A DNA stretch of 64,000 nucleotides, taken from positions 1-64,000 of the forward strand of contig NZ_QEQK01000019.1 in the NCBI RefSeq assembly GCF_003151135.1. Direction: 5' to 3'. The notes under the pieces were generated by a model. The model was not told the DNA's origin. It was given only the letters and a program-made list of their open reading frames with translations, and did no database searches. This DNA comes from Abyssibacter profundi (GTDB lineage Bacteria; Pseudomonadota; Gammaproteobacteria; Nevskiales; OUC007). Position numbers and translations under genes: made by a program. Below, in pieces: positions 31,601 through 38,831 of the stretch. The stretch's first letter is position 1. Each line of letters starts with the position of its first letter.

Positions 31601-34600
31601 CCAGCAGATAGACCGGTGATTCGGGGTCGGCGATGGTGTCGATCGGGTCGTCGACGCCGACATGGGCCGGCAGGATCTTATGATGCAGCGACAGGGCAAT
31701 CTTGATCAGCCCGGTGACGCCCGCGGCCGCTTTGGTGTGACCGACGATGGTTTTGACCGATCCCAGTGCCACCGTCTGGGCGGGGGCGCCCTCGGCCCGC
31801 AGCGTCCGGGTGATGGTCTCGGCCTCGGCCTTGTCGCCGACCGGCGTTCCGGTGCCATGCGCCTCGATCAGGCCCAGGTCGGTGGGTCGGAATCCGGCCT
31901 TTGCGTAGGCCCGGTCCAGGGCGCGCATCTGGCCTTCGGGTCGCGGCGCGGTCATGCCCAGCGCCTTGCCATCCGAGGATCCGGCAACCGACTTGATCAC
32001 CGCGTAAATGCGATCACCATCGCGTTCGGCATCGGCCAGGCGCTTCATGACCAGCACCGCCGCACCTTCTGAAATCACGATTCCGTTGGCTGACTTGTCG
32101 AAGCTGCGTGCCGTGCCTGTGGGTGACAAGGCCTGGGTCTTGGAGAAGCACAGATAGCCGAACGGGCCTTGCACCGTGTCCACGCCACCGGCCAGCGCAA
32201 CATTGGCGCGACCCGATTCCAGATCGTCTACCGCCAGGCTTACGGCAGCCAGCGATGAGGCGCAGGCGGCGTCGACCGTGAAATTGCGGCCGCCGAAGTC
32301 GAGGCGATTGGCCACGCGACCGGCCGCGACGTTTTGCAGCACACCGGCAAAGGATTCCTGCGTCCATTCCGGCAGCCGGTCCCAGACGGCGTCAGAGGGT
32401 GCGTCGACAAAGCGGGGAATCTCTGCACGCACGCCGTATTGCATCCCCAGGTCACCGACGCCGCCGCCAGCCCCGAGCATGATGCTGGTGTTCTCCCGAT
32501 CGAAATCACCATCGGCATAGCCCGCATCGCTGAGCGCGCGATGGGTGGCTTCGAGACAGAGCAGCTGCATGGGGTCGATGGACTTCATCGACTTTGGCGG
32601 GATGCCAAAGGTCAGCGGATCAAACGCGATTTCGTCCAGAAAACCGCCCCACTTGGAATACACCTTGTCGCGGGCGGCTTTGTCCGGGTCGTAGTACAGC
32701 TCCCAGTCCCAGCGCGACTTGGGCACGACGTCCGTGACCTTGCGTTTGCGCAGCACGATGTTCCAGAAGTCATTCGGATCATCTGCCTTGGGTAGCAGCG
32801 TGCCGATGCCGACGATGGCGATATCGGACGGTCGGGCCTGCGCGCGGCGTTCCTGGCGGGTCTGCCGCCATTCGGTTAAACGCGCCGTGGCCGCCGTGCT
32901 GACCGACTCATGCAGGGCTTCAATGGTCTGGACGCCGTCGGCCAAGGTGGCGACCTGGCCGATCATGTACATGCCATCGCGATGTTGATCGTCATCGCTA
33001 ATCGAGACGATCTCGCCCGAGGCATCGCGATTCACGCCTTTGCTAGCAATACGCAGGCGGCCCAGGTTCAGGTCTTCGAGCACTTCGGAGATCTCACTGG
33101 CCGGCGCGCCCTTGGCGATCAGGCTGCGCCGGGTGTCGAAAAACTCGCGTGCAAAGCGGGTATCGGCGCAGCGGCTGGCGTGCCCCGGGCCGGTGGCCAG
33201 GCTGACCGTGCGCTGGCAGGCCACGGCTTCGGATTGGAAGCCCGACACGATGGCGCCGGCCTGGACAATGTCCTGGGTGAATAGATACGCCGAGCCCATC
33301 AGCACGCCGACCTTCATGCCGCGTTCAACCAGTGGCGCCGCCATGGCAGCGACCATGGCGCTGGACAAGGCATCGTGGATGCCGCCGGCAAACAGCACGT
33401 GGATGTCGCCCGCCTCGGCGGGTTTGCTGTGCTGAAGCAGCACGTCGATCATCTGCTCCCAAAGCGGGAAGCTCGCAATCGGCCCGATGTGGCCGCCACA
33501 TTCCCGGCCTTCAAAGACGAAGCGACGGGCGCCTTGCTCCAGGTACATCTTCAGCAGTGCTGGCGCCGGCGCGTGGATATACGCAGGAATGCCTTCGGAT
33601 TCGAAATGTGCGGCCTGGTCGGGGCGTCCGCCGGCGATCAGGGCATAACTGGGCTTGCAGGCCAGCACGGCCTTGATTTGTTCCTCGCGCAATTGTTGGG
33701 GCACGAAACCCAACAGGCCGATGCCCCAGGGGCGATCGCCGACAGCAGCCCGTGTGTCCTCGAGTAGCTTGGCGACTTGATCGCCTCGCATCAGGGCCAG
33801 GGCCAGCATGGGCAGCCCCCCGCCTTCGGCGACCCGGCGAGCGAAATCCGCCGAATCCGATACGCGGGTCATCGGGCCCTGCACCACGGGGAACCGCGTG
33901 CCATGGGACTGCGCCATTGCCGCGTCGGGTGCGAGCGCCGCCTGCGCAGCGGCCTGTTCGATATTGCTTTGGGAGCGTTGCCGCAGCGCCTGGATGACGC
34001 GGCCGACCGTCCGTAGCGAGCGCAGGGTCGTGGCCACGCCAATGCCCTGGCCGATGGGCGCGAGTTGGTGCGGCTCATCCCAGCCCAACAGGGGGCGCAG
34101 TTTGGTGGACCAGCTCTGCTCGGCCCGGCTATCGGCTTCGGCGGCCTGCTCCAGCGATTCGACATCCGTCCATAGGGTGTGGCGTGGCGGGCCGTAGACC
34201 CGGGCGGTTGCGCTGAGGTGTTCTCCGAGCAGGCGGGTTTCCCCACCGTTCAGCCGGGCCAGGGCTGCCTGACGATCGGCATCCAGCGGCGACTCGCGCA
34301 GCAACAGGCACTGGTCGTCCAGAACAATGCCGGCAGCGCCCGCCAGTCGGCAGGCCGCAGCGGTGTTGAGTCCGACCCCGCCGCGAACGAACAGCGGTTT
34401 ACTGGTCTGTTTGAGCGCTTTTTGCAGCAGGATGTATGCGGTGTCGTCACCGACGAATCCCGGTGCTTCGTGTCCCTTCAGGACGTAACCATCGGGCTCG
34501 CTGGTGCAGGTGTTCAGCTGCTCGGCGTGGGTGACCTCTAGCCAGACCTGTTCGGCACCGGCGCTGCGTAGCTGCACCAATGATTGGCAGGTGCGTTGGA

Positions 34601-34877
34601 TATCCCCGTGGATGAGCACAATGGTGAGCGAGCGGGGCGCCGCCTGCTGCATCAGGGCGACGGCCTCGTCTGCCTGCTCGGGCAGGATTCTCAGGCCCAG
34701 GGGGCCGTCCGTTGCATCCAACGCGCGTGCCAGTTCGCGGGCGACGAGATCGTGGTCGCTACAGAATTCGCAGTCGATGAGACCGATGCCTCCGGCCCGA
34801 GCGGCCGCCACGGCGATGGCAGGATGATCGAACCCGGCCGGGCTGAGGCAAAGAATGTCGAATGGGGTACGGGTCAT
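25614..34877 (-). CDS. Pfa-like megasynthase protein 1: flavin oxidoreductase-KS-AT-5xACP-KR-DH
   Basis: About 3087 residues. Residues 1-230 look like a degenerate, and about 310-640 an intact, nitronate-monooxygenase/PfaD-type FMN barrel (FPVVQGPMTRV, FEGRECGGHIGP), presumably the enoyl reductase. The KS (about 680-1110) has DAACASS, EAHGTG and VGHTKAAAG. The AT (about 1250-1560) has AAGHSYGEY. After a Gln/Pro/Ala linker come five ACPs (about 1770-2240), each with a DSIKR core. The KR (about 2440-2760) has VVTGGARGI, ASVAGR and YAAAN. The C-terminal DH (about 2800-3080) has GDHRLDDTPVLPATG and FDPGLLD. All catalytic residues I can check are present. The plan is that of PfaA fused to PfaD. 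ATG 34877 follows a strong AGGAGGT. The product is unknown. Confidence 0.9.
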   Translation of the reverse strand: MTRTPFDILCLSPAGFDHPAIAVAAARAGGIGLIDCEFCSDHDLVARELARALDATDGPLGLRILPEQADEAVALMQQAAPRSLTIVLIHGDIQRTCQSLVQLRSAGAEQVWLEVTHAEQLNTCTSEPDGYVLKGHEAPGFVGDDTAYILLQKALKQTSKPLFVRGGVGLNTAAACRLAGAAGIVLDDQCLLLRESPLDADRQAALARLNGGETRLLGEHLSATARVYGPPRHTLWTDVESLEQAAEADSRAEQSWSTKLRPLLGWDEPHQLAPIGQGIGVATTLRSLRTVGRVIQALRQRSQSNIEQAAAQAALAPDAAMAQSHGTRFPVVQGPMTRVSDSADFARRVAEGGGLPMLALALMRGDQVAKLLEDTRAAVGDRPWGIGLLGFVPQQLREEQIKAVLACKPSYALIAGGRPDQAAHFESEGIPAYIHAPAPALLKMYLEQGARRFVFEGRECGGHIGPIASFPLWEQMIDVLLQHSKPAEAGDIHVLFAGGIHDALSSAMVAAMAAPLVERGMKVGVLMGSAYLFTQDIVQAGAIVSGFQSEAVACQRTVSLATGPGHASRCADTRFAREFFDTRRSLIAKGAPASEISEVLEDLNLGRLRIASKGVNRDASGEIVSISDDDQHRDGMYMIGQVATLADGVQTIEALHESVSTAATARLTEWRQTRQERRAQARPSDIAIVGIGTLLPKADDPNDFWNIVLRKRKVTDVVPKSRWDWELYYDPDKAARDKVYSKWGGFLDEIAFDPLTFGIPPKSMKSIDPMQLLCLEATHRALSDAGYADGDFDRENTSIMLGAGGGVGDLGMQYGVRAEIPRFVDAPSDAVWDRLPEWTQESFAGVLQNVAAGRVANRLDFGGRNFTVDAACASSLAAVSLAVDDLESGRANVALAGGVDTVQGPFGYLCFSKTQALSPTGTARSFDKSANGIVISEGAAVLVMKRLADAERDGDRIYAVIKSVAGSSDGKALGMTAPRPEGQMRALDRAYAKAGFRPTDLGLIEAHGTGTPVGDKAEAETITRTLRAEGAPAQTVALGSVKTIVGHTKAAAGVTGLIKIALSLHHKILPAHVGVDDPIDTIADPESPVYLLDEPKPWLTRPGERRRAGVSAFGFGGTNFHAVLEGYDGELDTQAAPVGGQDWTEELFVLRAANADELSQALGRLITALRQGTNLPLRDLAYSLAMQADAAMERNEFPSACASIVAGDYDRLVQGLEVALESLQGDSKRPLPPHVVVSTQVPAQAPQVGFVYPGQGAQYVNMGREAALFLPDIRDGITRAHSVLGDELDALLDKLMWPQAAFDDASRKAQAAALTDTRVAQPAIGALELGMTRLVRRLGIQPQAAAGHSYGEYAALAAAGVLDDADFLRLSALRGRVMAEASATGTPGGMAAVQAEREQVTAALKAFPTLSVANHNAPTQTVISGPKTDIDRAATALNEQGLSTRVLPVSGAFHTELVAGAQKPLSKAIRKATLNPAQFPVYSNTTGAPYPDTPAAMYAQLERHMLSPVEFVSEIQAMHASGIQLFLEIGPKSICSNMIRQTLADQAVTTVALDANGGGLRGLLTALGQLTTAGVSMRLSRLFDGRPVRRIQLDRLAELVKPAALSPTTWYLSGGCARPMDDPILRMGKQPPLQREDAERAQLEQAALREAASRPTPPQPATTQAVPQAAQPISAATRPVQTAGSSEALAAYQQTMREFLSLQERVIQQYLAGGNTAAVAPEQAAASLPVQPPTLPVAPALAPLQVTPPAAETPAQDTPPPAAPANAAAAFDSAALQRLLLGIVSERTGYPDDMLDLDQDLEAELGVDSIKRVEILGALQKSLPDALGASMADDMENYTQSRCLRDILDRLSPKLEQTAGTPAAEPRPAEAAVAPGQALDTQALLLATVAELTGYPEDMLGLDQDMEAELGIDSIKRVEVLGAVQQALPAEAAAAMQSGMERFTQARTLHAIQTELAALPGLATTAAATARAPAAAPALDLRAALLGIVAELTGYPEDMLGLDQDLEAELGIDSIKRVEILGQFQQQLPAEASEAMQQTMEAFTQARSLQALIDLATPLVTADTAVESTAPSSASVQAAEPIDLKTSLLSIVAELTGYPQDMLGLDQDLEAELGIDSIKRVEILGQLQQTLPDEAAAQMQADMERYTQARSLQAILDAAITLESGHVPSLAPAAATPAANEPTPDVSARLLAIVADRTGYPEDMLGLDQDLEAELGIDSIKRVEIIGALQEALPAALATGMADRMEVLTQARTLQMIIDLVSQDEARNSAMTPPSPAAAATAKAAEVATNTSAHPEADPEADPATDTAPIYAMTATATTAPGLPDALDGQLLVTGPDTELSQAIRNAAGDRGAQVIVNADEAGDQLRWVIDTSGCETEDERARAAFFDFVATLRRLEPRLDGLQVISLSQLGGRFGRDGQDAPASAIAGAANGLFNCLRKEYPGLIARAVDFETNAPFDAMASRALAEVASRDEAFEAGYQAGDRLDFGTLPAAAHSDSAPAVTPQADWVTVVTGGARGITAAIVQRLAVPGMRLVLLGRSPLPTEEAPALAGVADDALQAAVIDQARAAGTPLKPADVQRQVNRLLADREIRRNLQQLESTGAIVDYRRCDVGDGDRFGALIDQLYEEFGRIDAVLHGAGVIEDKLFRDKTDVSFQRVFDTKVSAALTLADKLRPDGLKLCVFFASVAGRYGNQGQGDYAAANETLTRLACQLDARWPEARVLSIAWGPWDAGMASEAVKAKFRQQGIIPIPLAAGCQRFMDLLAGRGTGCAEVIVGEGPWPAPQRPAQASESRAAGLPLLRDELRMGPGGSMTLDHQFTLDSDPYLGDHRLDDTPVLPATGALEWMAEFTAASWPDWTVIEVRDLRALAGVTLQGGERAVHIKARAAAHSDPGSQAIAVEIQDPARKQALYKATVILAPHLPEAPALDAPAALTGPAYDAATLYTEHLFHQARFQLVDAVKAVTQQGIDALARPAPVAEWLEQASGQWLFDPGLLDVGPQLAIVWARVNHDRTALPSRFGRVRRFGLGPIEGPVQVTWRMREAPHAAAVAYDVYFHDAQGQLRLACEDMEGTMTSALNRLTGAQQ
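28090..29580 (-). repeat. Five tandem ACP coding repeats in megasynthase protein 1
   Basis: Five units of about 300-320 bp each encode an ACP containing TGYPxDMLxLDQDxEAELG followed by (I/V)DSIKRVE. The DSIKR codons fall near 29450, 29130, 28825, 28520 and 28215. Nucleotide identity around the active Ser is very high between units, with divergent Ala/Pro-rich spacers, which points to duplication and homogenisation. Multiple ACPs in PUFA synthases raise output without changing the product. Confidence 0.9.
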
Positions 34878-35022
34878 CGTGGCGACCTCCTGTTGCAAGC
34901 CCCCCCGGGCTGGCAACGTGCTGAGTCAGAGAAAGAGAGGCGCCCACCGATGGACCGGGTCGGAGCCCGTCGGGCTGTCCGGTTGCGGTGGGCGGGATGA
35001 GTCATGGCCGGGGCGACGCGCA

Positions 35023-36198
35023 TCAAGCCGCCTGCTCGTTGGCCGGAATCGGATGGTTTCGCGGCATCATCTGGCGAAAATGCAGCGCAAAATCGCGTTG
35101 CCGCTGTCGCGTTTGCCGATCGGGAATGGCAAACCGGGGCAGGAGCAGGTCGCGGATGCGTTCGGCCACCTGCGCTGTTGCGGTGGCGAGATCGACGCCC
35201 GGCGCCAGCAGCTCGGCGAGGACGGGATCACGGCGGATCAGCGAATCGTCATCTCGTAGTGCCGCGCGGAAGGCACGGATAGCCTGCTCAAAAAAACCTT
35301 GCTGCGCATAGATCAGGCCTTGGCGTTGGAACACGGCATGCGCACGTGGATGCGTTTGCAGCAGGCCCAGCAGGGTTTGTTGTGCGGCTTGCAGCTCGCC
35401 CCTGGCGATCTGGGTATCGGCCAGGCCGTAGAGGGCGGGCTCCAGGCTGGGTTGATGCGTCAACGCCTGCTGGTAGGCCTCGCCCGCGTCGGCCTCTCGG
35501 CCAAGGCAACGCAGCGCATCACCTGCCAGAACATGAAGCCGGGCGGGTCGGGCTGCGCTGGCTGCCGCGGCCTGGAAGGTCTTGGCTGCGGCCTTATAAC
35601 GTCGATCGGCGGCCTGGACCCGACCCAGCCGCAGCCTTGCGATGAACGATTCCGGACGATCCTTGACCACAGCCTTGAGCAGGCGCAGGGCTTTGCGGAT
35701 CCGGCCGTCATCGACATAAATTTCGGCGAGCATGAGCCGTGCGGCGATGTGGCGGGGGCGTATTTCCAACACCTCGCTCAAGGCGGCCTCGGCCGCCTCG
35801 ACCTCGTCGTCTTCCAGCGCCAGCGCGGCGAGCATGAGCTGGCCGCCGGCGAGATTGGGGTCCATGTCCAGCGCCCGATCCACCTGACGGCGTGCACCGG
35901 CGTGGTCATCCTGTTCGAACTGGATGCGGCCGATTTGCAGCGGGGCAGGGGCCAGCCGGGGGTTGATCTCCAGCGCTCGCTCGCAGGCTTCCACCGCCTC
36001 GTCGTAGCGTTTGCCACGGGTGTAGATCATGCCCAGCAGCAACTGCCCGAACGCAAATCTCGGCTGCTCTGCCAGCCGGCTGCGCAGGATGGCCTCGGCC
36101 CGATCCAGCGAACCGGACCGGATATGTGCCGAGATTTCGCGCACGAGCATCACCGATGTGTCGTCGTCGGGCACGGACAGATCAGGCTCGGTTGGCAT
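35023..36198 (-). CDS. Tetratricopeptide-repeat protein
   Basis: About 391 residues, almost entirely TPR-like helices. Recurrent units carry the W/L-G-Y/F-A-P pattern, for example FAFGQLLLGMIYTRGKRYDEAVEACERALEINP, HVLAGDALRCLGREADAGEAYQQAL and VFQRQGLIYAQQGFFEQAIRAFRAAL (quoted in parts). There is no signal peptide, so it is probably a cytoplasmic scaffold. It reads in the same direction as the megasynthase and ends about 145 bases before it, so it may be the first gene of that operon. I choose the ATG at 36198; one at 36225 is also in frame. The function is otherwise unknown. Confidence 0.72.
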   Translation of the reverse strand: MPTEPDLSVPDDDTSVMLVREISAHIRSGSLDRAEAILRSRLAEQPRFAFGQLLLGMIYTRGKRYDEAVEACERALEINPRLAPAPLQIGRIQFEQDDHAGARRQVDRALDMDPNLAGGQLMLAALALEDDEVEAAEAALSEVLEIRPRHIAARLMLAEIYVDDGRIRKALRLLKAVVKDRPESFIARLRLGRVQAADRRYKAAAKTFQAAAASAARPARLHVLAGDALRCLGREADAGEAYQQALTHQPSLEPALYGLADTQIARGELQAAQQTLLGLLQTHPRAHAVFQRQGLIYAQQGFFEQAIRAFRAALRDDDSLIRRDPVLAELLAPGVDLATATAQVAERIRDLLLPRFAIPDRQTRQRQRDFALHFRQMMPRNHPIPANEQAA

Positions 36199-36225
36199 GG
36201 CGCACCACAGCTGGTGAGGGTGCAT

Positions 36226-36508
36226 CTAGTCAACCGCGGGGCGCGGATCACCAACAATGGGAAAATTCTGACAGACCCGTAGGACGGCCAGTACGGCGGC
36301 TGACAGCCGACCGGTAAGCGCTGTCGGGCGTCATGCCGGCGAATTGTGAACCAAGCGTTAACGTCGTCGAAAAGGCGCTAATAAGCGCAGATCAGGCTCG
36401 AACATCTCGGGGCTGGGTCCAGTGCCTGGCGCAGGCTCGTGACTGCCGTCACCAGAACCAGCCGAGCGGCAGGGGACAAAACAGGCCCGGTTTGGCTATA
36501 CTTTGGCC
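36226..36508. other. Divergent intergenic region before the tRNA gene
   Basis: About 280 bases without a credible protein gene. The promoter for the minus-strand TPR/megasynthase run should lie here. Near the right end is TATACT (36497-36502) with GGGACA 18 bp upstream (36473-36478), a fair sigma-70-type promoter reading towards the tRNA. Confidence 0.4.
36473..36502 (+). promoter_or_regulatory. Sigma-70-like promoter candidate upstream of tRNA-Ser
   Basis: GGGACA (four of six matches to the -35 consensus) and TATACT (five of six to -10) are separated by 18 bp. Transcription would start near 36509, giving the two-hairpin leader and the tRNA. Confidence 0.45.
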
Positions 36509-36580
36509 ACGTGAATCCTGCATCTCCTTGCGGTGCGGATTCATCTGGAAGCGGCCGCCCTTGCGTGGCCGCTCTTTCGT
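36509..36580 (+). ncRNA. Two-hairpin transcript candidate (small RNA or tRNA leader)
   Basis: Directly after the promoter candidate, TGAATCC (36512-36518) pairs with GGATTCA (36537-36543). AGCGGCC (36550-36556) pairs with GGCCGCT (36567-36573), followed by the short pyrimidine run CTTT. The second stem could be a weak terminator, making a 65-75 nt RNA, or the pair could simply be the 5' leader removed from tRNA-Ser. Structure seen in the sequence; existence as an RNA is inference. Confidence 0.35.
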
Positions 36581-36613
36581 CGGCGGGGTGACTCACCGAC
36601 GCAAGTCGACGCA

Positions 36614-36703
36614 GGAGAGGTGGCAGAGCGGTTGAATGCACCGGTCTTGAAAACCGGCAAGGGTGCAAGCCCTTCGTGGGTTCGAATCCCACCCTCTCCG
36701 CCA
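36614..36703 (+). tRNA. tRNA-Ser (anticodon UGA)
   Basis: A 90-nt class II tRNA with an encoded CCA end. Acceptor GGAGAGG pairs with CCTCTCC, and the discriminator is G. The anticodon stem CCGGT/ACCGG encloses the loop CTTGAAA with anticodon TGA at 36648-36650. A long variable arm follows (GCAAGGGTGCAAGCCCTT), then the T arm GTGGGTTCGAATCCCAC. The length and variable arm are diagnostic of serine. It reads UCA and related codons. Confidence 0.96.
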
Positions 36704-36838
36704 CTGCTCGGCGGTGAGAAGAATCGATCCAAATTTATTGGACACATAACACCGGGCATTGCTGGAAGCCGCTGCCAGGCGTCTTCCTGTAGGGCCCGAT
36801 CCCATTCCCATCCCAATCCGATCTAGGGACGAGTTCTC

Positions 36839-37858
36839 ATGAATGCAGACACGTTGATCAAGACCGCCCAGGCCATGGTCGAGCCCGGCAAGGGCGTTCT
36901 GGCCGCTGACGAAAGCACCGGCACCATTAAAAAGCGCTTTGACTCGATTAACGTCGAATCAGTCGAAGAAACGCGCCGCGCCTACCGCGACATGCTGTTC
37001 ACGACGCCGGGCATGGAAGATTTCGTCAGCAGCGTGATCCTGTTTGAAGAAACGCTGTACCAGAAGTCCTCGGACGGCACGCCGTTCTCCAAGCTGCTGG
37101 CCGACAAGGGCGTGATTCCGGGCATCAAGGTCGACAAGGGTGCCAAGCCGCTGGCCGGTGCCGAAGGCGAAACCGTCACCGAAGGTCTGGATGGGCTGCG
37201 CGAGCGTCTGATCGAGTACCGCAAGGCCGGTGCCCGGTTTGCCAAGTGGCGCGCGGTGATCACGATTGGTGACGGCATTCCGACCGACTATTGCATCCAG
37301 GCCAACGCGCATGCGCTGGCGCGCTACGCCGCGCTTTGTCAGGAGCAGGACATCGTCCCGATTGTCGAGCCCGAAGTGCTGATGGACGCCGACAACAGCA
37401 TCGAAGTCTGTGAAGACGTCACCTCGCGCACGCTGCAGGCCGTGTTCGCCGAACTCGACCAGCAGGGTGTGCTGCTGGAAGGCATGCTGCTGAAGCCGAA
37501 CATGGTGATCTCCGGCAAGCAGTGCCCCACGCAGGCCGATGTGCAGACCGTGGCCGAAGCCACCGTGCGTACGCTCAAGCGCTACGTGCCCAGCGCCGTG
37601 CCGGGCATCGTGTTCCTGTCGGGCGGTCAGTCCGACGAGCTGGCCACCGCCCACCTCGACGCCATGAACAAGATTGGCGATCTGCCCTGGGCGCTGTCCT
37701 TCTCCTACGGTCGTGCCCTGCAGGCGCCGGCACTGGCTGCCTGGGGTGGCAAGAACGAGAATGTTGCTGCGGGTCAGCGGGCCTTCTTCCATCGCGCCAA
37801 GTGCAACTCGGCGGCGGCCAAGGGCGAGTACACCAGCGCCATGGAACAGGCGGCCTAA
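36839..37858 (+). CDS. Fructose-bisphosphate aldolase, class I
   Basis: A 339-residue Schiff-base aldolase splitting fructose-1,6-bisphosphate into glyceraldehyde-3-phosphate and DHAP. The N-terminus KGVLAADESTGTIKKRF, FAKWRAVITIGDGIPT, IVPIVEPEVLMD and EGMLLKPNMVISGK (with the Schiff-base Lys) are those of the eukaryote-like class I family. Class I aldolase is also used by xanthomonads. An SDR gene starts 8 bases after its stop, so the two are probably cotranscribed. Confidence 0.95.
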   Translation: MNADTLIKTAQAMVEPGKGVLAADESTGTIKKRFDSINVESVEETRRAYRDMLFTTPGMEDFVSSVILFEETLYQKSSDGTPFSKLLADKGVIPGIKVDKGAKPLAGAEGETVTEGLDGLRERLIEYRKAGARFAKWRAVITIGDGIPTDYCIQANAHALARYAALCQEQDIVPIVEPEVLMDADNSIEVCEDVTSRTLQAVFAELDQQGVLLEGMLLKPNMVISGKQCPTQADVQTVAEATVRTLKRYVPSAVPGIVFLSGGQSDELATAHLDAMNKIGDLPWALSFSYGRALQAPALAAWGGKNENVAAGQRAFFHRAKCNSAAAKGEYTSAMEQAA

Positions 37859-37866
37859 GGCCTGCC

Positions 37867-38661
37867 ATGGAAGTTCGCGGCAAGCGTGTCTGGGTCACCG
37901 GTGCCTCTTCGGGCATCGGTGCTGCGCTGGCCGTGGCCTTTGCCGAGGCGGGTGCTCGGGTTGTTCTGAGCGCCCGCCGGCAGGCCGAACTGGAACAGGT
38001 TGCCGAACGCTGCGGTGATGACAGTCTGGTCGTCACCCTGGACGTCACCGATCAGGCGTCCATCGATGCCGCCGTGCAGCGGGTCAATGACGCCTGGGGC
38101 GGCGTCGATATCCTGGTCAACAATGCCGGGATCACCCAGCGTTCTCGGGCCACCGAAACTGACATGACGGTTTATCGGCGCCTGCTGGAGGTCAATCTGT
38201 TCGGCACCATCGCACTCACGTCGGCGATGCTGCCCGGCATGCTTGAGCGCGGTGAAGGTCAAATCGTCTGCATGTCCAGTATTGCCGGCAAGGTCGGAGC
38301 CCCGTTACGCACCGGCTATTGCGCGGCCAAGCATGCCGTCGTGGGGTACAGCGATGCCCTGCGCGCGGAGGTCCAGGACCACGGCGTGCACGTACTGGTC
38401 GTCTGTCCTGGGTTCGTCAATACCCCGATCTCTTACGCCGCGCTCAAGGGCGATGGCCAGGCGCATGGCAGCATGGATGCCGATCAGGCGGCTGGCGTGC
38501 CGCCCGAAACCGTGGCTAGCCGTACGCTGCAGGCGATTAATCGGGGTGAGCACGAGATTCTGGTCGGCGGTAAGGAAATCCTGGCCGCGCACCTCAAGCG
38601 TATTTCCCCGCGCCTGCTGGCCCGCCTGACACGCCGCGTGGCGGCGCAGCGCAGCCGCTAA
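37867..38661 (+). CDS. SDR family oxidoreductase
   Basis: A 264-residue SDR of the DhrB/YqjQ-like type. It has TGASSGIGAAL, VNNAGITQRS, Ser in CMSSIAGKVG, and the YxxxK variant in TGYCAAKHAVVGY. The C-terminal part is basic (LKRISPRLLARLTRRVAAQRSR) and may touch membranes, as in lipid-acting members. The frame is open well upstream inside the aldolase gene, but the ATG at 37867 sits just before the Rossmann motif and is the real start. Substrate unknown. Confidence 0.85.
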   Translation: MEVRGKRVWVTGASSGIGAALAVAFAEAGARVVLSARRQAELEQVAERCGDDSLVVTLDVTDQASIDAAVQRVNDAWGGVDILVNNAGITQRSRATETDMTVYRRLLEVNLFGTIALTSAMLPGMLERGEGQIVCMSSIAGKVGAPLRTGYCAAKHAVVGYSDALRAEVQDHGVHVLVVCPGFVNTPISYAALKGDGQAHGSMDADQAAGVPPETVASRTLQAINRGEHEILVGGKEILAAHLKRISPRLLARLTRRVAAQRSR

Positions 38662-38831
38662 TCGTCCTGGCGAGCGAGGCTGGCTTGGCCCAGCCCTTGC
38701 CGTCTTCACACAACGATGCACAGACCCTCCACGCCCCCGTCGCGTCGCGGGCCGGCCTGTGCAATGCTTGCTGCCTCGACACCGCCGGATGCAGTCCGTG
38801 ACGGGTGAGGGGACCTGAACCAGCGAGGCCG

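Noticed and set aside
36378-36826. Frames on both strands across tRNA-Ser
   Set aside because: They run through the tRNA gene; these are common spurious tRNA-overlapping frames.
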